A DNA stretch of 64,000 nt from Serratia grimesii NBRC 13537 (GCF_001590905.1 NZ_BCTT01000008.1:62001-126000), one strand, 5' to 3'. Shown: positions 35,594-47,862, counted from the stretch's first letter. Numbers and translations are program-made. Notes: generated from the letters alone by a model not told the origin.

Positions 35594-37711
35594 TTATTCT
35601 GCTTCAGGCGCAGGTGAACCTGCTTCTGGTGCTGTCGCTTCTTTGATGCTCAGACGCACACGGCCCTGACGGTCAACTTCCAGTACCTTAACCGGCACTT
35701 CCTGACCCATTTGCAGATAGTCGGTCACTTTCTCAACACGCTTGTCAGCGATTTGAGAGATGTGAACCAGACCTTCTTTACCGCCGCCGATCGCCACGAA
35801 TGCGCCGAAATCAACGATACGGGTAACTTTACCCTGGTAAATACGGCCTACTTCGATCTCCGCGGTGATCTCTTCGATGCGGCGAATAGCGAATTTCGCT
35901 TTCTCACCATCGGTAGCAGCAATTTTAACTGTACCATCATCTTCGATTTCGATGGTAGTACCGGTCTCTTCAGTCAGCGCACGGATGACAGAGCCGCCTT
36001 TACCAATCACGTCTTTGATCTTATCCGGGTTGATGCGGATAGTATGAATACGTGGTGCAAACTGAGAGATATCGCCACGCGGGGTGCTGATAGCCTGTTC
36101 CATCACGCCCAGGATGTGCAGACGCGCGCCCTTGGCTTGGTTCAGTGCCACCTGCATGATTTCGCGGGTGATGCCTTCAATTTTAATGTCCATCTGCAGC
36201 GCGGTGATACCGTCGCGGCTACCGGCCACTTTGAAGTCCATGTCGCCCAGGTGGTCTTCGTCACCCAGAATGTCGGACAGAACAACAAAGTTGTCTTGTT
36301 CTTTAACCAGGCCCATTGCGATACCCGCAACAGCAGCCTTGATTGGCACACCTGCGTCCATCAGCGCCAGAGAAGCGCCACAGACTGAAGCCATAGAAGA
36401 AGAACCGTTGGATTCGGTGATTTCAGAAACCACACGCACCGTGTACGGGAAATCTTCTGCTTTAGGCATCATAGCCAATACGCCACGTTTCGCCAGGCGA
36501 CCGTGACCAATTTCACGACGTTTAGGCGAACCTACCATCCCAGTCTCACCAACGGAGTACGGAGGGAAGTTGTAGTGGAACAGGAAGCTGTCGGTCTTCT
36601 CGCCCATCAGCTCATCCAGATTCTGTGCATCACGGGCAGTACCCAGCGTTGCAGTAACCAGAGCCTGAGTTTCACCACGGGTGAACAGCGCGGAACCATG
36701 GGTACGCGGCAGTACGCCAGTGCGCACGTCCAGACCACGAATCATGTCTTTTTCACGGCCATCGATACGTGGTTCGCCACGCAGTACACGGCTACGAACG
36801 ACGTTTTTCTCAACGCTACCCAGGATGTCCTGAATTTCAGACACGTCCAAAGTGTCGTCTTGCGCCAACAGCGTTTCAACAACGCTGCTCTTGATCGCAT
36901 CTACCTGAGCATAACGCTCTTGTTTTTCGGTGATGTGATAAGCGTCGCCCAGACGGGTTTCTGCCAGTTCTGCAACGCGTGTGTGCAGCGCTTCGTTGAT
37001 TGCAGGTGCCTGCCAGTCCCACTTAGGTTTGCCAGCTTCAGCAACCAGTGAATTGATGTTCTCGATAACAATCTGCTGTTGCTCATGGCCAAAGACCACA
37101 GCACCCAGCATCTGATCTTCGCTCAGAACGTCAGCTTCGGATTCAACCATCAGTACAGCACCAGCGGTACCGGCAACAACCAAGTCCAGGCTGCTTTCTT
37201 TCAGCTCGTCGGTAGTTGGGTTCAACACATACTGGTTGTTGATGTAGCCCACGCGCGCAGCACCGATTGGGCCGTTGAACGGAATACCGGACAGGCTCAA
37301 GGCTGCAGAAGCGCCAATCATCGCAACGATGTCTGGGTTAACTTGCGGGTTGACGGAAACAACGGTCGCGATCACCTGAACTTCGTTCAGGAAGCTGTCT
37401 GGGAACAGTGGACGGATCGGGCGGTCAATCAGACGTGAGGTCAGAGTTTCGCCTTCGCTCGGACGGCCTTCACGACGGAAGAAGCTGCCTGGGATACGAC
37501 CAGCAGCGTAGGTACGCTCCTGATAGTTAACCGTCAGTGGGAAGAAGCTCTGGCCTGGCTTGGCTTTTTTCTGGCCAACCACGGTAACGAATACGGCGGT
37601 GTCATCCATGCTCACCATAACAGCGGCAGTGGCCTGACGAGCCATCATACCCGTCTCAATAGTGACGGTATGCTGGCCATACTGGAATTTGCGAATGATC
37701 GGTGTCAGCAA
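35594..37711 (-). CDS. pnp: Polynucleotide phosphorylase
   Basis: A 705-residue PNPase with two RNase PH domains (catalytic copy around [18 protein letters not shown] and [20 protein letters not shown]), then KH ([20 protein letters not shown]) and S1 ([33 protein letters not shown]) domains. It degrades RNA 3' to 5' using phosphate and is part of the degradosome. The start codon is TTG at 37711, as in E. coli, with AAGGATATAATT upstream; a weak start fits its known autocontrol. Length and domains are normal. Confidence 0.97.
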   Translation of the reverse strand: MLTPIIRKFQYGQHTVTIETGMMARQATAAVMVSMDDTAVFVTVVGQKKAKPGQSFFPLTVNYQERTYAAGRIPGSFFRREGRPSEGETLTSRLIDRPIRPLFPDSFLNEVQVIATVVSVNPQVNPDIVAMIGASAALSLSGIPFNGPIGAARVGYINNQYVLNPTTDELKESSLDLVVAGTAGAVLMVESEADVLSEDQMLGAVVFGHEQQQIVIENINSLVAEAGKPKWDWQAPAINEALHTRVAELAETRLGDAYHITEKQERYAQVDAIKSSVVETLLAQDDTLDVSEIQDILGSVEKNVVRSRVLRGEPRIDGREKDMIRGLDVRTGVLPRTHGSALFTRGETQALVTATLGTARDAQNLDELMGEKTDSFLFHYNFPPYSVGETGMVGSPKRREIGHGRLAKRGVLAMMPKAEDFPYTVRVVSEITESNGSSSMASVCGASLALMDAGVPIKAAVAGIAMGLVKEQDNFVVLSDILGDEDHLGDMDFKVAGSRDGITALQMDIKIEGITREIMQVALNQAKGARLHILGVMEQAISTPRGDISQFAPRIHTIRINPDKIKDVIGKGGSVIRALTEETGTTIEIEDDGTVKIAATDGEKAKFAIRRIEEITAEIEVGRIYQGKVTRIVDFGAFVAIGGGKEGLVHISQIADKRVEKVTDYLQMGQEVPVKVLEVDRQGRVRLSIKEATAPEAGSPAPEAE

Positions 37712-37792
37712 AATTATATCCTTTGATTAGGCGCGCAATCGTATTGACGACTCGACACGCCAGTGACTCGACTTGCCTTCTCACTACATCCT

Positions 37793-37848
37793 CGCGACTA
37801 ATGACAATCCTTATCTCAAGCTTGAGACAAAGCCTCTCATTAGCCGCG
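37793..37848 (-). promoter_or_regulatory. pnp leader RNase III-type stem-loop
   Basis: A long hairpin in the rpsO-pnp interval: outer arms CGCG-a-CTAATGA and TCATTAG-c-CGCG, enclosing the perfect palindrome TCTCAAGCTTGAGA (37814-37827). In E. coli, RNase III cuts a leader stem here and PNPase then destabilises its own mRNA. The position 82-137 bases before the pnp start supports the same control. Confidence 0.75.
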
Positions 37849-37923
37849 CGAACCTCTGTAATGGAAGATCCTATTTGGAAACATCAGTAATACATTAACC
37901 TGATTTGCTTATGCTTCCTAGAA

Positions 37924-37949
37924 GAAAGGGGCCAAAATAGGCCCCTTTC
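37924..37949 (-). terminator. rpsO terminator
   Basis: A 10-bp stem GAAAGGGGCC/GGCCCCTTTC around a 6-base loop, about 18 bp after the rpsO stop, followed on the minus strand by TTCTTCTAGG. As in E. coli, partial read-through into pnp is expected. Confidence 0.8.
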
Positions 37950-37966
37950 CACTGAAACTCGCTAGA

Positions 37967-38236
37967 TTAGCGACGCAGACCCAGACGCTCGATCAGGCTG
38001 GTGTAACGTGCTACATCTTTACGCTTCAGGTAGTCCAGCAGCTTACGACGCTGAGAAACCATACGCAGCAGACCACGACGGCTGTGGTGATCTTTTTTGT
38101 GCTCTGAGAAGTGGCCTTGCAGATGGTTGATCTGCGCAGTCAACAGGGCAACCTGAACTTCGGAAGAACCGCTGTCGTTAGTACCACGACCGAAATCAGC
38201 TACGATTTTAGCTTTAGCTTCAACACTTAGAGACAT
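37967..38236 (-). CDS. rpsO: 30S ribosomal protein S15
   Basis: An 89-residue S15, nearly identical to E. coli ([46 protein letters not shown]). It binds the central domain of 16S rRNA. The ATG at 38236 (MSLSVEA) is chosen because GGAG lies 7-8 bases upstream; an ATG 6 bases earlier would add MT. A promoter precedes it at 38313-38341. Confidence 0.97.
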   Translation of the reverse strand: MSLSVEAKAKIVADFGRGTNDSGSSEVQVALLTAQINHLQGHFSEHKKDHHSRRGLLRMVSQRRKLLDYLKRKDVARYTSLIERLGLRR

Positions 38237-38312
38237 TGTCATACTCCAGAATTATAGATAATAAATACAGGCGCCGATCTCTAATTCAGCAACCCAATGC
38301 ATAAGCTGCGCC

Positions 38313-38341
38313 ATTCTACTCTTAGCGCAGTGCGATCGCAA
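38313..38341 (-). promoter_or_regulatory. rpsO promoter
   Basis: On the minus strand, -35 TTGCGA (38341-38336) and -10 TAGAAT (38318-38313) are separated by exactly 17 bp. The -10 matches 5 of 6 consensus bases. It lies between truB and rpsO, where E. coli also has its rpsO promoter. Confidence 0.75.
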
Positions 38342-38360
38342 GGCAGTGCGTTTTCTACCC

Positions 38361-39305
38361 TCAGTCGAAATATTCGACTACCAGGCGGCGCGGTGCCACA
38401 CGACCATCATCGGCAATGTCACCCACGCCGATAAATTTACGCTCTTCACCTTCCGTGATTCGCACCATGCCCGAGGCCGGTGCACCGGCAACCTGCACTG
38501 GCTGCCCCTGCTTAACGTAACCCGCAACAACGGGTAGCAGATTCACTTCCGGGTAGTTCTCTACCGGACTGTCCATCGGCATCAGCAGTGGATCGAGCAG
38601 TTCTGCCGGCGCAATGTCCTGCGCCTGCGCCTGCTCCAGCAATGCGTTCAGCTGCTCCAGCGTGACCATGCGTTCGGTCGGGTAGGTCGCCACCTGCAGA
38701 CGACGCAGGTAGATCACATGTGCACCACAACCCAACAGCTCACCGAGGTCATCGGTGATAGTGCGGATGTAAGTGCCTTTTGAGCAATGAATTTCCAGCT
38801 CCAGCTCATCCCCTTCCCAGCGAATAAACTGCAATTCATAAACGGTAATGCTGCGTGCTTCACGCGGGACTTCGATACCCTGGCGTGCATACTCATAGAG
38901 TTTCTTGCCTTGGTACTTCAGCGCCGAGTACATCGAAGGCACTTGCTTGATATCGCCACGGAAGCTTTCCAGTGCTACGTCGAGCTGTGCCTGGGTGAAA
39001 TTCACCGGCCGCTCTTGCACTATCTGACCATCGGCATCCGAGGTATCCGTACGCTGACCAAGACGGGCGATAACACGATAACGTTTATCGGAGTCGAGCA
39101 GGAACTGTGAAAACTTGGTCGCTTCACCGAGGCAAATTGGCAACATGCCGGTCGCCAGCGGATCGAGCGCGCCAGTGTGGCCCGCGCGGTTAGCGTTATA
39201 GAGGCGTTTTACTTTTTGCAGGGCGTCGTTGGATGACAAACCCTGCGATTTGTCCAGCAACAGGACACCGTGGATATCACGGCCGCGGCGACGAGGGCGA
39301 CTCAT
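38361..39305 (-). CDS. truB: tRNA pseudouridine(55) synthase TruB
   Basis: A 314-residue pseudouridine synthase. The catalytic Asp is in [25 protein letters not shown] (Asp48), and the [27 protein letters not shown] block and a C-terminal PUA domain follow. It makes pseudouridine 55 in tRNA. Its ATG overlaps the rbfA stop by one base. Confidence 0.97.
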   Translation of the reverse strand: MSRPRRRGRDIHGVLLLDKSQGLSSNDALQKVKRLYNANRAGHTGALDPLATGMLPICLGEATKFSQFLLDSDKRYRVIARLGQRTDTSDADGQIVQERPVNFTQAQLDVALESFRGDIKQVPSMYSALKYQGKKLYEYARQGIEVPREARSITVYELQFIRWEGDELELEIHCSKGTYIRTITDDLGELLGCGAHVIYLRRLQVATYPTERMVTLEQLNALLEQAQAQDIAPAELLDPLLMPMDSPVENYPEVNLLPVVAGYVKQGQPVQVAGAPASGMVRITEGEERKFIGVGDIADDGRVAPRRLVVEYFD

Positions 39306-39715
39306 TAAGCCTCCTCGTCATCGCCTGATGCGGAACGGCGTTCGACGTCCTTCTTCACTACATTGGTCACCAGGTTAGACATGCGCATGCCTTCAACCAG
39401 GGAGTTGTCGTAAGCGAAGGTCAGCTCTGGAACTACACGCAGGCGCATAGCTTTACCCAGCAGCGTGCGGATATAACCGGATGCGTCTTGCAATGCTTTG
39501 ATACCGTTAGGCACCAGTTCCGGATCGGCGTTTTCAGTCAACACGTTCAGGAAGGTGACATAAACTTTGGCGTAAGCCAAATCACGAGAAACTTCTACAC
39601 CAGAAACGGTAGCCATGCCGATACGCGGATCTTTGACTTCACGCTGCAGAATGATAGCAATCTCTTTTTGCATCTCTTGTGCCACGCGCTGACCGCGGCT
39701 GAATTCTTTTGCCAT
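39305..39715 (-). CDS. rbfA: Ribosome-binding factor A
   Basis: A 136-residue KH-fold protein ([31 protein letters not shown]) required for 16S 5' maturation and cold growth. The start at 39715 matches E. coli; the frame open to 39745 is not conserved. It lies between infB and truB in the nusA operon. Confidence 0.96.
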   Translation of the reverse strand: MAKEFSRGQRVAQEMQKEIAIILQREVKDPRIGMATVSGVEVSRDLAYAKVYVTFLNVLTENADPELVPNGIKALQDASGYIRTLLGKAMRLRVVPELTFAYDNSLVEGMRMSNLVTNVVKKDVERRSASGDDEEA

Positions 39716-39783
39716 TTTGGATTCTCCAGACAAATCGGGGGGCACAAGGCCCCCCAGAACAGACTTAAGCAGATGTGCTAGCG

Positions 39784-42471
39784 TTAAGCGATGGTGCGTT
39801 GGATCTCGATGATTTCGAACACTTCGATCATGTCGCCGACGCGCACGTCGTTGTAGTTCTTAACGCCGATACCACATTCCATGCCGTTACGGACTTCGTT
39901 AACGTCATCTTTGAAGCGGCGCAGGGATTCCAGCTCGCCTTCATAGATAACCACGTTGTCGCGCAGAACGCGGATTGGGTTGTGACGTTTGATATTACCC
40001 TCGGTAACCATACAACCTGCAATGGCACCGAATTTAGGTGATTTGAACACGTCACGTACTTCGGCCAGGCCGATAATCTGCTGCTTGTACTCAGGCGCCA
40101 ACATACCGCTCATCGCCTGCTTCACTTCGTCGATCAGGTTATAGATCACGGAGTAGTAACGCAGATCCAGGCTTTCTGCTTCAATCACGCGGCGCGCAGA
40201 AGCGTCGGCACGGACGTTGAAGCCCAGGATGATAGCGTTAGAAGCAGCTGCCAGCGTTGCGTCGGTTTCAGTGATACCACCAACACCAGAGCCAACAATC
40301 TTCACTTTCACTTCGTCAGTAGAGAGTTTCAGCAGTGAATCCATAATGGCTTCACAAGAACCCTGTACGTCAGATTTCAGTACGATGTTCAGTTCAGAAA
40401 CTTCACCGTCGGTCATGTTCGCAAACATGTTTTCCAGTTTAGATTTCTGCTGACGTGCCAGTTTAACTTCGCGGAACTTGCCTTGACGGTACAGCGCAAC
40501 TTCACGCGCTTTCTTCTCGTCACGCACAACAGTCGCTTCATCACCGGCAGCAGGAACGCTGGACAGGCCCAGGATCTCAACCGGAATAGAAGGACCTGCA
40601 GAGGTCACTTCACGACCCAGTTCGTCACGCATCGCACGCACACGACCGTACTCAAAGCCACACAGAACGATATCGCCTTTATTCAGCGTACCTTCTTGTA
40701 CCAGTACGGTAGCAACCGGACCACGACCTTTATCCAGGAAGGATTCGATAACCACACCGCTGGCCATGCCGCTGCGTACTGCTTTCAGTTCGAGAACTTC
40801 AGACTGCAGCAGGATTGCGTTCAGCAGTTCGTCGATGCCAGTACCGGCTTTCGCAGATACGTGGACAAACTGTGCTTCGCCGCCCCACTCTTCCGGCATA
40901 ACGCCGTACTGGGACAGTTCCTGCTTAACGCGGTCTGGATCAGCTTCCGGCTTGTCAATTTTGTTCACTGCAACAACCAACGGCACCTGCGCTGCTTTCG
41001 CATGCTGGATAGCTTCGATGGTTTGCGGCATCACGCCGTCATCAGCAGCAACAACCAGAACAACGATGTCAGTCGCCTGAGCACCACGGGCACGCATTGA
41101 GGTAAACGCTGCGTGGCCTGGGGTATCCAGGAAGGTGATCATGCCGTTTTCGGTTTCTACGTGGTAAGCACCGATATGCTGGGTAATACCACCGGCCTCG
41201 CCTGCTGCCACCTTGGTGGAGCGGATGTAGTCCAGCAGAGAAGTTTTACCGTGGTCAACGTGGCCCATGATGGTCACGACTGGCGCACGTGGCTCAGCAG
41301 CGGCACCGGTATCACGGTCGCTCATCAGCGCTTCTTCCAGCTCGTTCTCACGACGCAGGATAACTTTGTGGCCCATCTCTTCGGCAACCAGCTGTGCGGT
41401 TTCCTGATCGATGACCTGGTTGATAGTCGCCATTGCGCCCAGTTTCATCATCGCTTTGATGACCTGAGAGCCTTTAACCGCCATCTTGTTAGCCAGTTCA
41501 GCTACGGTGATAGTTTCGCCGATCACAACGTCACGGTTAACCACCTGAGCCGGCTTGTTGAAGCCCTGTTGCAGAGTGCTTGGCTTACGCTTGCCTTTAC
41601 CACCACGGGTCACGGCGCGCGCTTCTTCACGGTCTGCTTTAGACTCGGAAAGTTTATTGCCTTTCTTCTGCTTGGTTGCTTTACCACCACGGGTACGGCT
41701 GCGGCGTTCGCCTTCAACTTTAGCGTCGTTTTCGTCTTCGGCAGCACGGGCGTGCTGGGAAGTGGTTACATGATAATCGGCAGTTTCAACCGCTGCGCTG
41801 GCTTTCTCAGCAGCAGCCCATTCTTCGCCTTTCTCTTCGGCCATGCGGCGCGCTTCTTCTGCGACACGTTTGGCGTCTTCTTCAACCTTACGTCGTACTT
41901 CCTCTTCCGCTTTACGTTTCAGTTCAGCGGCTTCGGCTTCACGGCGTGCTTTTTCTGCCTGAGCTGGCTTGGTCATTTCGTCGGTATGTTGATTCGTCAC
42001 TTTTTCTTTTTCCGCTGAATTACGCTTAGCAATCTCCGCGGCCTCACGTTTGGCTTGCTCTTCGGCTGCGCGCTTTGCTTCTGCTTCGCGTTTCGCCAGC
42101 TCTTCTGCTGCGCGCTGTGCCTGCTCTTCCGCTTCACGCTGTGCCTGCTCTGCCGCTTCAGCCTGTTGGGCTTCTGGCGTATCGCGATTTACATAAGTGC
42201 GTTTCTTGCGGACCTCGATTTGCACCGATTTACTTTTACCGCCGGTGCTCGGAATATTCAAGGTGCTGCGCGTTTTGCGCTGCAACGTGAGCTTACCCGG
42301 CGCACTACCGTGTTCACGGTTCAGGTGCGCCAGTAAGGCTTCTTTCTCATGTTGGGTTACAGAGTCTGTCTCAGACTTGTTAATCCCTGCATCAGCAAAC
42401 TGCTGTACCAGGCGATCAACTGGAGTCTGAATCTCTGCTGCCAGTGATTTTACGGTTACATCTGTCGTCAT
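39784..42471 (-). CDS. infB: Translation initiation factor IF-2
   Basis: An 895-residue IF-2. An N-terminal IF2N domain is followed by a long charged, Ala/Glu/Arg-rich coiled region (about residues 95-215), a second IF2N (about 320-370), the G domain ([43 protein letters not shown]) and domains II-IV. It places initiator tRNA on the 30S subunit. Encoding it close to the initiator tRNA gene is typical. Confidence 0.97.
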   Translation of the reverse strand: MTTDVTVKSLAAEIQTPVDRLVQQFADAGINKSETDSVTQHEKEALLAHLNREHGSAPGKLTLQRKTRSTLNIPSTGGKSKSVQIEVRKKRTYVNRDTPEAQQAEAAEQAQREAEEQAQRAAEELAKREAEAKRAAEEQAKREAAEIAKRNSAEKEKVTNQHTDEMTKPAQAEKARREAEAAELKRKAEEEVRRKVEEDAKRVAEEARRMAEEKGEEWAAAEKASAAVETADYHVTTSQHARAAEDENDAKVEGERRSRTRGGKATKQKKGNKLSESKADREEARAVTRGGKGKRKPSTLQQGFNKPAQVVNRDVVIGETITVAELANKMAVKGSQVIKAMMKLGAMATINQVIDQETAQLVAEEMGHKVILRRENELEEALMSDRDTGAAAEPRAPVVTIMGHVDHGKTSLLDYIRSTKVAAGEAGGITQHIGAYHVETENGMITFLDTPGHAAFTSMRARGAQATDIVVLVVAADDGVMPQTIEAIQHAKAAQVPLVVAVNKIDKPEADPDRVKQELSQYGVMPEEWGGEAQFVHVSAKAGTGIDELLNAILLQSEVLELKAVRSGMASGVVIESFLDKGRGPVATVLVQEGTLNKGDIVLCGFEYGRVRAMRDELGREVTSAGPSIPVEILGLSSVPAAGDEATVVRDEKKAREVALYRQGKFREVKLARQQKSKLENMFANMTDGEVSELNIVLKSDVQGSCEAIMDSLLKLSTDEVKVKIVGSGVGGITETDATLAAASNAIILGFNVRADASARRVIEAESLDLRYYSVIYNLIDEVKQAMSGMLAPEYKQQIIGLAEVRDVFKSPKFGAIAGCMVTEGNIKRHNPIRVLRDNVVIYEGELESLRRFKDDVNEVRNGMECGIGVKNYNDVRVGDMIEVFEIIEIQRTIA

Positions 42472-42495
42472 GCTGTTCCTTCCTGCTACAGTTTA

Positions 42496-44004
42496 TTACG
42501 CGTTGTCGCCAAACCAACAGATATTACGTGCGGCCATAATCAGCTCGCCGGCTTGCTCATCGCTAAGCCCTTCAATATCAGCCAGATCGTCAACACCCTG
42601 CTCGGCAAGATCTTCCAGCGTACAAACCCCACGCGCGGCCAGTTTAAAGGCCATGCTGCGCTCAAGACCCGGCAGGTTGAGCAAATCGTCAGCAGGTTTT
42701 TGGTCGCCCAGGCTTTCTTCTTGTGCCAGGGCCAGCGTGGTCAATGCAGCTTTGGCGCGATCGCGCAACGCTTCAACCATATCTTCATCCAGACCGTCGA
42801 TTTCCAGCAACTCTTTGATTGGCACGTAAGCCAACTCTTCCAGAGTAGAGAAGCCTTCTTCAACCAGTACGGTGGCGAAATCTTCGTCAATATCAAGATG
42901 TTTGGTGAAGGTATCAATGGCGGCATGAGCTTCGGCCTGGTGCTTGGCCTGCAGATCGTCCGCCGTCATCACGTTCAGTTCCCAACGGTCATCGTCACGA
43001 TGTTGTTTTAACAGCTGGGATGCCAAACGCACGTTTTGGCCATTACGGCCGATCGCCTGTGCCAGATTGCTGGCTTCAACGGCGATATCCATAGTGCAAT
43101 TATCTTCATCAACAACGATCGAGGCAACGTCTGCCGGCGCCATAGCGTTGATGACGAACTGCGCTGGGTTATCATCCCACAGGATGATGTCGATACGCTC
43201 ACCGCCGAGCTCACTCGAAACGGCCTGAACGCGCGCACCGCGCATACCGACGCAAGCACCGACAGGGTCGATACGCTTATCGTTGGTTTTCACTGCAATT
43301 TTTGCACGGGAGCCAGGATCACGGGCTGCCGCTTTAATTTCAATAACTTCTTCGCCGATTTCCGGTACTTCGATGCGGAACAGTTCTTTCAGCATCTCAG
43401 CGCTGGAGCGGCTGACAAACAGCTGTGCACCACGGGCTTCAGGACGAACAGCGTACAGGATGCCGCGGATGCGGTCGCCCGGACGGAAGTTTTCGCGTGG
43501 CAGCATGTCTTCACGACCAATCACTGCTTCAGCGTTGCTACCCAGATCCAGCGCAATGCTGTCACGGTTAACTTTTTTCACCACGCCGGTGACGATTTCA
43601 CCTTCGTGCTGGCGGAAAGCATCAACAACCATGGCGCGCTCAGCTTCGCGTACTTTCTGTACGATAACCTGTTTTGCGGTCTGAGTAGTGATACGGTCAA
43701 AGGTAACAGACTCAATCTGATCTTCGATGTACCCGCCCAGCTCAATGCCTGGCTCTTCATACTGTGCAGCTTCCAGCGTGATTTCACGCGTTGGCTGAGT
43801 CACTTCATCTACGGCGACCCAACGGCGGAAGGTATCGAAATCACCCGTTTTGCGATCAATGCTGACGCGAACTTCGATTTCCTGCTCGTATTTTTTCTTG
43901 GTGGCGGTGGCTAATGCGGTTTCCAGCGCTTCGAAAATCTTCTCACGCGGAAGGGATTTTTCATTGGAAACAGCTTCAACAACAGCCAGAATCTCTTTAT
44001 TCAT
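42496..44004 (-). CDS. nusA: Transcription termination/antitermination factor NusA
   Basis: A 502-residue NusA with N-terminal polymerase-binding domain, S1 ([20 protein letters not shown]), two KH domains ([34 protein letters not shown] and [25 protein letters not shown]) and two C-terminal acidic repeats. The start at 44004 ([16 protein letters not shown]) matches E. coli. It lies 24 bp upstream of infB. Confidence 0.97.
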   Translation of the reverse strand: MNKEILAVVEAVSNEKSLPREKIFEALETALATATKKKYEQEIEVRVSIDRKTGDFDTFRRWVAVDEVTQPTREITLEAAQYEEPGIELGGYIEDQIESVTFDRITTQTAKQVIVQKVREAERAMVVDAFRQHEGEIVTGVVKKVNRDSIALDLGSNAEAVIGREDMLPRENFRPGDRIRGILYAVRPEARGAQLFVSRSSAEMLKELFRIEVPEIGEEVIEIKAAARDPGSRAKIAVKTNDKRIDPVGACVGMRGARVQAVSSELGGERIDIILWDDNPAQFVINAMAPADVASIVVDEDNCTMDIAVEASNLAQAIGRNGQNVRLASQLLKQHRDDDRWELNVMTADDLQAKHQAEAHAAIDTFTKHLDIDEDFATVLVEEGFSTLEELAYVPIKELLEIDGLDEDMVEALRDRAKAALTTLALAQEESLGDQKPADDLLNLPGLERSMAFKLAARGVCTLEDLAEQGVDDLADIEGLSDEQAGELIMAARNICWFGDNA

Positions 44005-44025
44005 CCTAGTTGCCTCATCCAAACT

Positions 44026-44478
44026 TTAAAAGTGGGGTACCAGGTTCGCTTTCTGGATATTGCTCAGCGCGAACACTTCATCTTTCCCTTCCACAGTAAC
44101 CGTGATCATCTCGCCATCGACAGACTTAATAATGCCCTGCCATTTGCGACGGTTCTGTACGGCCATGCGCAGGACCAGGCTGACTTCTTCACCGAGGAAA
44201 CGAGTATAGTGCTCTGCGGTGAACATCGGGCGATCAAGGCCAGGAGAGGAGACTTCCAAGTTGTAAGCGACTGTGATTGGCTCTTCAACGTCCAATACAG
44301 CGCTGACCTGGTGGCTGACATCAGCACAATCGTCAACATTGATGCCGTTTTCACTATCAATATAGATACGGAGCGTCGATTGGCGCGCACGAATAAATTC
44401 GATGCCTACAAGTTCAAAGCCCAACGCTTCTACCGGTGCCGAAAGCATCTCTGTTAATTTTTGCTCTAATGTGGACAA
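44026..44478 (-). CDS. rimP: Ribosome maturation factor RimP
   Basis: A 150-residue RimP, almost identical to E. coli ([52 protein letters not shown]). It is needed for 30S maturation. The start codon is TTG at 44478 (TTGTCCACA, giving MSTLEQKL), with a GGGGGTGGG ribosome site; an in-frame TTG at 44490 lies inside that site. Confidence 0.95.
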   Translation of the reverse strand: MSTLEQKLTEMLSAPVEALGFELVGIEFIRARQSTLRIYIDSENGINVDDCADVSHQVSAVLDVEEPITVAYNLEVSSPGLDRPMFTAEHYTRFLGEEVSLVLRMAVQNRRKWQGIIKSVDGEMITVTVEGKDEVFALSNIQKANLVPHF

Positions 44479-44495
44479 GCCCACCCCCAAGACAT

Positions 44496-44516
44496 AAAAA
44501 AAGGGCCTAATAGCCC
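44496..44516 (-). terminator. Weak terminator or attenuator just upstream of rimP
   Basis: Stem GGGC/GCCC around a 6-base loop (44503-44516), followed on the minus strand by seven T (44502-44496), which run straight into the rimP ribosome site. It is the second terminator after metY and is probably leaky so that rimP-nusA-infB are still transcribed. Confidence 0.6.
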
Positions 44517-44537
44517 AGTGATTCTGTTGCCAAATAA

Positions 44538-44560
44538 CAAAAAACCCCGAAAATTCGGGG
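44538..44560 (-). terminator. metY terminator
   Basis: The perfect palindrome CCCCGAAAATTCGGGG (44545-44560) is followed on the minus strand by a run of T at 44544-44538. It lies about 135 bp beyond the tRNA 3' end and separates the tRNA from the rimP operon, presumably with read-through. Confidence 0.8.
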
Positions 44561-44695
44561 CTTTATGCAACTGGACCCTGTTTGCCGCTAAGCGGCTTCG
44601 GTGCGACTTTCTAACAAGTGTCATTTTCAAATGTTGATCGAGAAAAGCGGAATTCAATCGAAAAGTGTATTTGAAAATAAACACTTAAAGGAAAG

Positions 44696-44772
<77 letters not shown>

Positions 44773-44832
44773 TCCGAAAACGTGGCAAATATTACGCCGA
44801 TAATCGCAAAATTGCAAGTTATCTCTGGGATT

Positions 44833-44919
44833 TGGTACCGAGGATGGGACTCGAACCCACAAGCCCGTTAGGGCACTACCACCTCAAGGTAGCGTGTCTA
44901 CCAATTCCACCACCTCGGT
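44833..44919 (-). tRNA. leuU: tRNA-Leu (anticodon GAG)
   Basis: An 87-nt class II tRNA with long variable arm and encoded CCA. The acceptor arms ACCGAGG and CCTCGGT pair fully. The D-arm GGTGGAATTGGTAGACAC and anticodon loop CTTGAGG read as leucine GAG. It lies between secG and metY, in the same order as E. coli leuU. Confidence 0.96.
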
Positions 44920-44997
44920 ACTGATTCTTACTGCTAACGGCTGTTATTTATATCGAGGTAACAACAACCGTTTTCAAACTCTGTTACTGCCTGGCGC

Positions 44998-45333
44998 TTA
45001 CTGCGGGATATCGCTGCTCGGCTTGGTTGGTGCTGCCGGCGCGGTAGTCTGCTCAGATTTCACTGGCTGACCCAAATTTTCCCACTCGCTGCCTTTCTTG
45101 CTCTGGTTGGTGCTCAGATTGCCCAGGATCAGACTGATGACGAAGAACAACGTCGCCAGCACAGCCGTCATGCGGGTCATGAAGTTGCCGGAACCACTCG
45201 AACCGAACAATGTGCCAGATGCACCTGCTCCGAATGAGGCTCCCATATCAGCGCCTTTACCTTGCTGCAGCATAATCAGAGCTACCAGCCCGATTGAGAT
45301 CAGCAGGAAAATTACCAGAAGAGCTTCGTACAT
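44998..45333 (-). CDS. secG: Preprotein translocase subunit SecG
   Basis: A 111-residue SecG with two membrane helices (residues 3-22 and about 52-72), the cytoplasmic loop QQGKGADMGASFGAGASGTLFG and a Ser/Ala/Pro-rich tail. It stimulates the SecYE channel during SecA cycling. It lies upstream of leuU, as in E. coli. Confidence 0.96.
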   Translation of the reverse strand: MYEALLVIFLLISIGLVALIMLQQGKGADMGASFGAGASGTLFGSSGSGNFMTRMTAVLATLFFVISLILGNLSTNQSKKGSEWENLGQPVKSEQTTAPAAPTKPSSDIPQ

Positions 45334-45583
45334 AGTTGTACCCGTATCCTTGCGGCTTCACCGCGTGCCAAATGCTTCACACCCCATAGGCTTCTTTTCT
45401 AATAAGAAGTCGCAGGCGTTATATCAAACTGCCCACTGAAGCGGGTGTGAATACTAACCAAAGGCGCCAAACCGCGCAAGGGCAATTTGCAGCCACCGGC
45501 GCGTTTGCAGAAAAAAACACCAATAAAATGCGCAGGCTGTGATTTCCGGGGGCGCTAAGTGCCCCGAACGCAGTAATGACCAA

Positions 45584-46921
45584 TTAACCTGCAGACTTCA
45601 CCGCGTCGGCAATACGATGCGCCAGCGCAGTCACCTGCTGCTCATCTTCGCCTTCTACCATCACGCGGATCAGTGGTTCAGTGCCAGATTTACGCAACAG
45701 GACGCGGCCACGACCAGCCAATTCAGTTTCAACCTGCTCGGTGACTTTGCGCACTTCCTCGGACTCCAGCGGATTGTGTTCACCGACAAAACGCACATTG
45801 ACCAGAATCTGTGGCAGCAATTTCATGCCGCTGCACAAATCATGCAGACTCATGCTATTGCGAACAATAGCGGTCAGCACCTGCAAACCGGCGACAATAC
45901 CGTCACCCGTAGTGGTTTTGTCCAGCAAGATCACGTGGCCAGAGTTTTCCGCGCCGATGCGCCAGCCCAGCTCCTGCAGCTTTTCGAGTACATAGCGGTC
46001 GCCTACTTTGGCGCGCGCAAACGGGATACCCAGCTGTTTCAGTGCCAGCTCCAGCCCCATGTTGCTCATCAACGTGCCGACGGCGCCACCGCGCAGTTGC
46101 CCCTGACGCAGCCCTTCACGGGCAATGATGTAGAGAATCTGGTCGCCATCAACCTTGTTGCCCAGGTGATCCACCATCATCACGCGGTCACCATCGCCAT
46201 CAAACGCCAGACCGACATGTGCCTTTTCCAACAGCACGCGTTCCTGCAATTGACGAACGTCTGTTGCGCCGCACTTTTCATTGATGTTCATGCCATCCGG
46301 CTCAACGCCGATAGCAATCACCGTGGCGCCCAGTTCGCGCAGAACACTCGGAGCAATGTGATAAGTCGCGCCGTTGGCGCAGTCCACCACAATTTTCAGG
46401 CCCTTCAGGCTCAGTTCACTCGGGAAGGTACCTTTACAGAACTCGATATAACGACCAGCGGCATCGATGATTCGGCTAGCCTTACCCAATTCTGAGGATT
46501 CTACACAGGTCAGCGGCTTTTCCATTTCGGCTTCAATAGCTTCTTCAACATGATCCGGCAGTTTCGCCCCGTCAATGGAGAAGAATTTAATGCCATTATC
46601 GTAAAACGGGTTATGCGATGCCGAGATCACAATACCGGCTTCTGCACGGAAGGTCCGCGTCAGATAGGCTACCGCCGGCGTCGGCATTGGGCCCGTGAAG
46701 GAGGCAGACAAACCTGCAGCGGCGAGACCCGCTTCCAACGCAGACTCCAGCATGTAGCCGGAAATGCGGGTATCTTTGCCGATGATAATTTTACGTGAAC
46801 CATGGCGTGCCAATACCTTACCCGCCGCCCAGCCAAGCTTCAGAACGAAATCAGGGGTAATCGGGCTATCACCGACCTTGCCACGAATGCCGTCAGTACC
46901 AAAATATTTGCGCTCGCTCAT
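45584..46921 (-). CDS. glmM: Phosphoglucosamine mutase GlmM
   Basis: A 445-residue alpha-D-phosphohexomutase. The phosphoserine loop is [13 protein letters not shown] (Ser102), the metal loop is FDGDGDR near residue 243, and the C-terminal [15 protein letters not shown] binds phosphate. It interconverts glucosamine 6- and 1-phosphate for peptidoglycan and LPS. The start at 46921 ([14 protein letters not shown]) is family-typical; the frame open to 47005 is unsupported. It is 7 bp from folP. Confidence 0.97.
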   Translation of the reverse strand: MSERKYFGTDGIRGKVGDSPITPDFVLKLGWAAGKVLARHGSRKIIIGKDTRISGYMLESALEAGLAAAGLSASFTGPMPTPAVAYLTRTFRAEAGIVISASHNPFYDNGIKFFSIDGAKLPDHVEEAIEAEMEKPLTCVESSELGKASRIIDAAGRYIEFCKGTFPSELSLKGLKIVVDCANGATYHIAPSVLRELGATVIAIGVEPDGMNINEKCGATDVRQLQERVLLEKAHVGLAFDGDGDRVMMVDHLGNKVDGDQILYIIAREGLRQGQLRGGAVGTLMSNMGLELALKQLGIPFARAKVGDRYVLEKLQELGWRIGAENSGHVILLDKTTTGDGIVAGLQVLTAIVRNSMSLHDLCSGMKLLPQILVNVRFVGEHNPLESEEVRKVTEQVETELAGRGRVLLRKSGTEPLIRVMVEGEDEQQVTALAHRIADAVKSAG

Positions 46922-46928
46922 GTCTCTG

Positions 46929-47762
46929 TCATCCCTTAGCTGAAAGTGTTGCCTCGACGACACGCATCGCCTCGACGGTTTCTTTAACGTCATGCACTCT
47001 GACAATCTGTGCGCCCTGCATGGCGGCGATCACCGCACAGGCCACGCTGCCGATGACCCGCTGATCAGGCGGTACATTCAGCAGTTGTCCAATCATCGAC
47101 TTGCGCGACATCCCTACCAGTAACGGCAGGCCGAAGCGATGAAACTCTGACAATCTGGCCAGAAGCTGATAATTGTGCGCTAAATTCTTACCGAAACCGA
47201 ATCCTGGGTCGAGCAGCAATTTCTGATTTGTAATTCCGGCAGCATGACAACGCTCGATATGCCGTTGGAAAAATGCGTGCACATCGCCGATAAGGTCATC
47301 GTAGTGCGGCGCCTGCTGCATGGTGCGCGGTTCCCCTTGCATGTGCATCAGGCACACCGGCAGGCCACTTTCTGCCGCCGCCGCCAGCGCACCCGGCTCC
47401 TGCAAAGAGCGAACGTCGTTGATCAGATGCGCGCCCGCCTGAGCCGACTCACGGATCACCCCAGCTTTCGAGGTATCCACAGAGATAAAGACTTCAAAAC
47501 GCTGAGCAATCGCTTCGACTACCGGCACTACGCGTGCGATCTCTTCCTCTTCACTGACCTCTGCCGCCCCCGGTCTGGTCGACTCACCACCCACATCAAT
47601 CATGGTCGCACCGGCCGAAATCAGTGCATGTGCATGTAGCAACGCCTGATTGAGCTGGTTGTGCTTGCCGCCGTCAGAAAAAGAATCCGGAGTTACATTG
47701 AGGATCCCCATCACCCTTGGATGGGAAAGATCGAGAGTCATGTCTCGCACGGTTAGCTGCAT
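46929..47762 (-). CDS. folP: Dihydropteroate synthase
   Basis: A 277-residue TIM-barrel enzyme. [52 protein letters not shown] and VRVHDV are the pterin and pABA binding blocks, with the sulfonamide-target site intact. It joins pABA to the pterin pyrophosphate. It lies between ftsH and glmM, as in E. coli. Confidence 0.97.
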   Translation of the reverse strand: MQLTVRDMTLDLSHPRVMGILNVTPDSFSDGGKHNQLNQALLHAHALISAGATMIDVGGESTRPGAAEVSEEEEIARVVPVVEAIAQRFEVFISVDTSKAGVIRESAQAGAHLINDVRSLQEPGALAAAAESGLPVCLMHMQGEPRTMQQAPHYDDLIGDVHAFFQRHIERCHAAGITNQKLLLDPGFGFGKNLAHNYQLLARLSEFHRFGLPLLVGMSRKSMIGQLLNVPPDQRVIGSVACAVIAAMQGAQIVRVHDVKETVEAMRVVEATLSAKG

Positions 47763-47814
47763 GGCTAATTCACCTTACTATTGCCTGATTGCCTGGTTTA
47801 CTGCCCACCGGGCA

Positions 47815-47840
47815 ATAAAAAACCCCGGCATGCCGGGGTT
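47815..47840 (-). terminator. ftsH terminator
   Basis: A 10-bp perfect palindrome AACCCCGGCATGCCGGGGTT (47821-47840), with six T following on the minus strand. It lies 22 bp after the ftsH stop and precedes folP. Confidence 0.8.
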
Positions 47841-47862
47841 CGATGTTATTACACAGCTAAAG

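Noticed and set aside
40483-42336. Several frames of 100-300 codons opposite infB
   Set aside because: Shadows of the repetitive Ala/Glu/Arg-rich IF-2 linker and the G domain, lacking start signals and protein-like composition.
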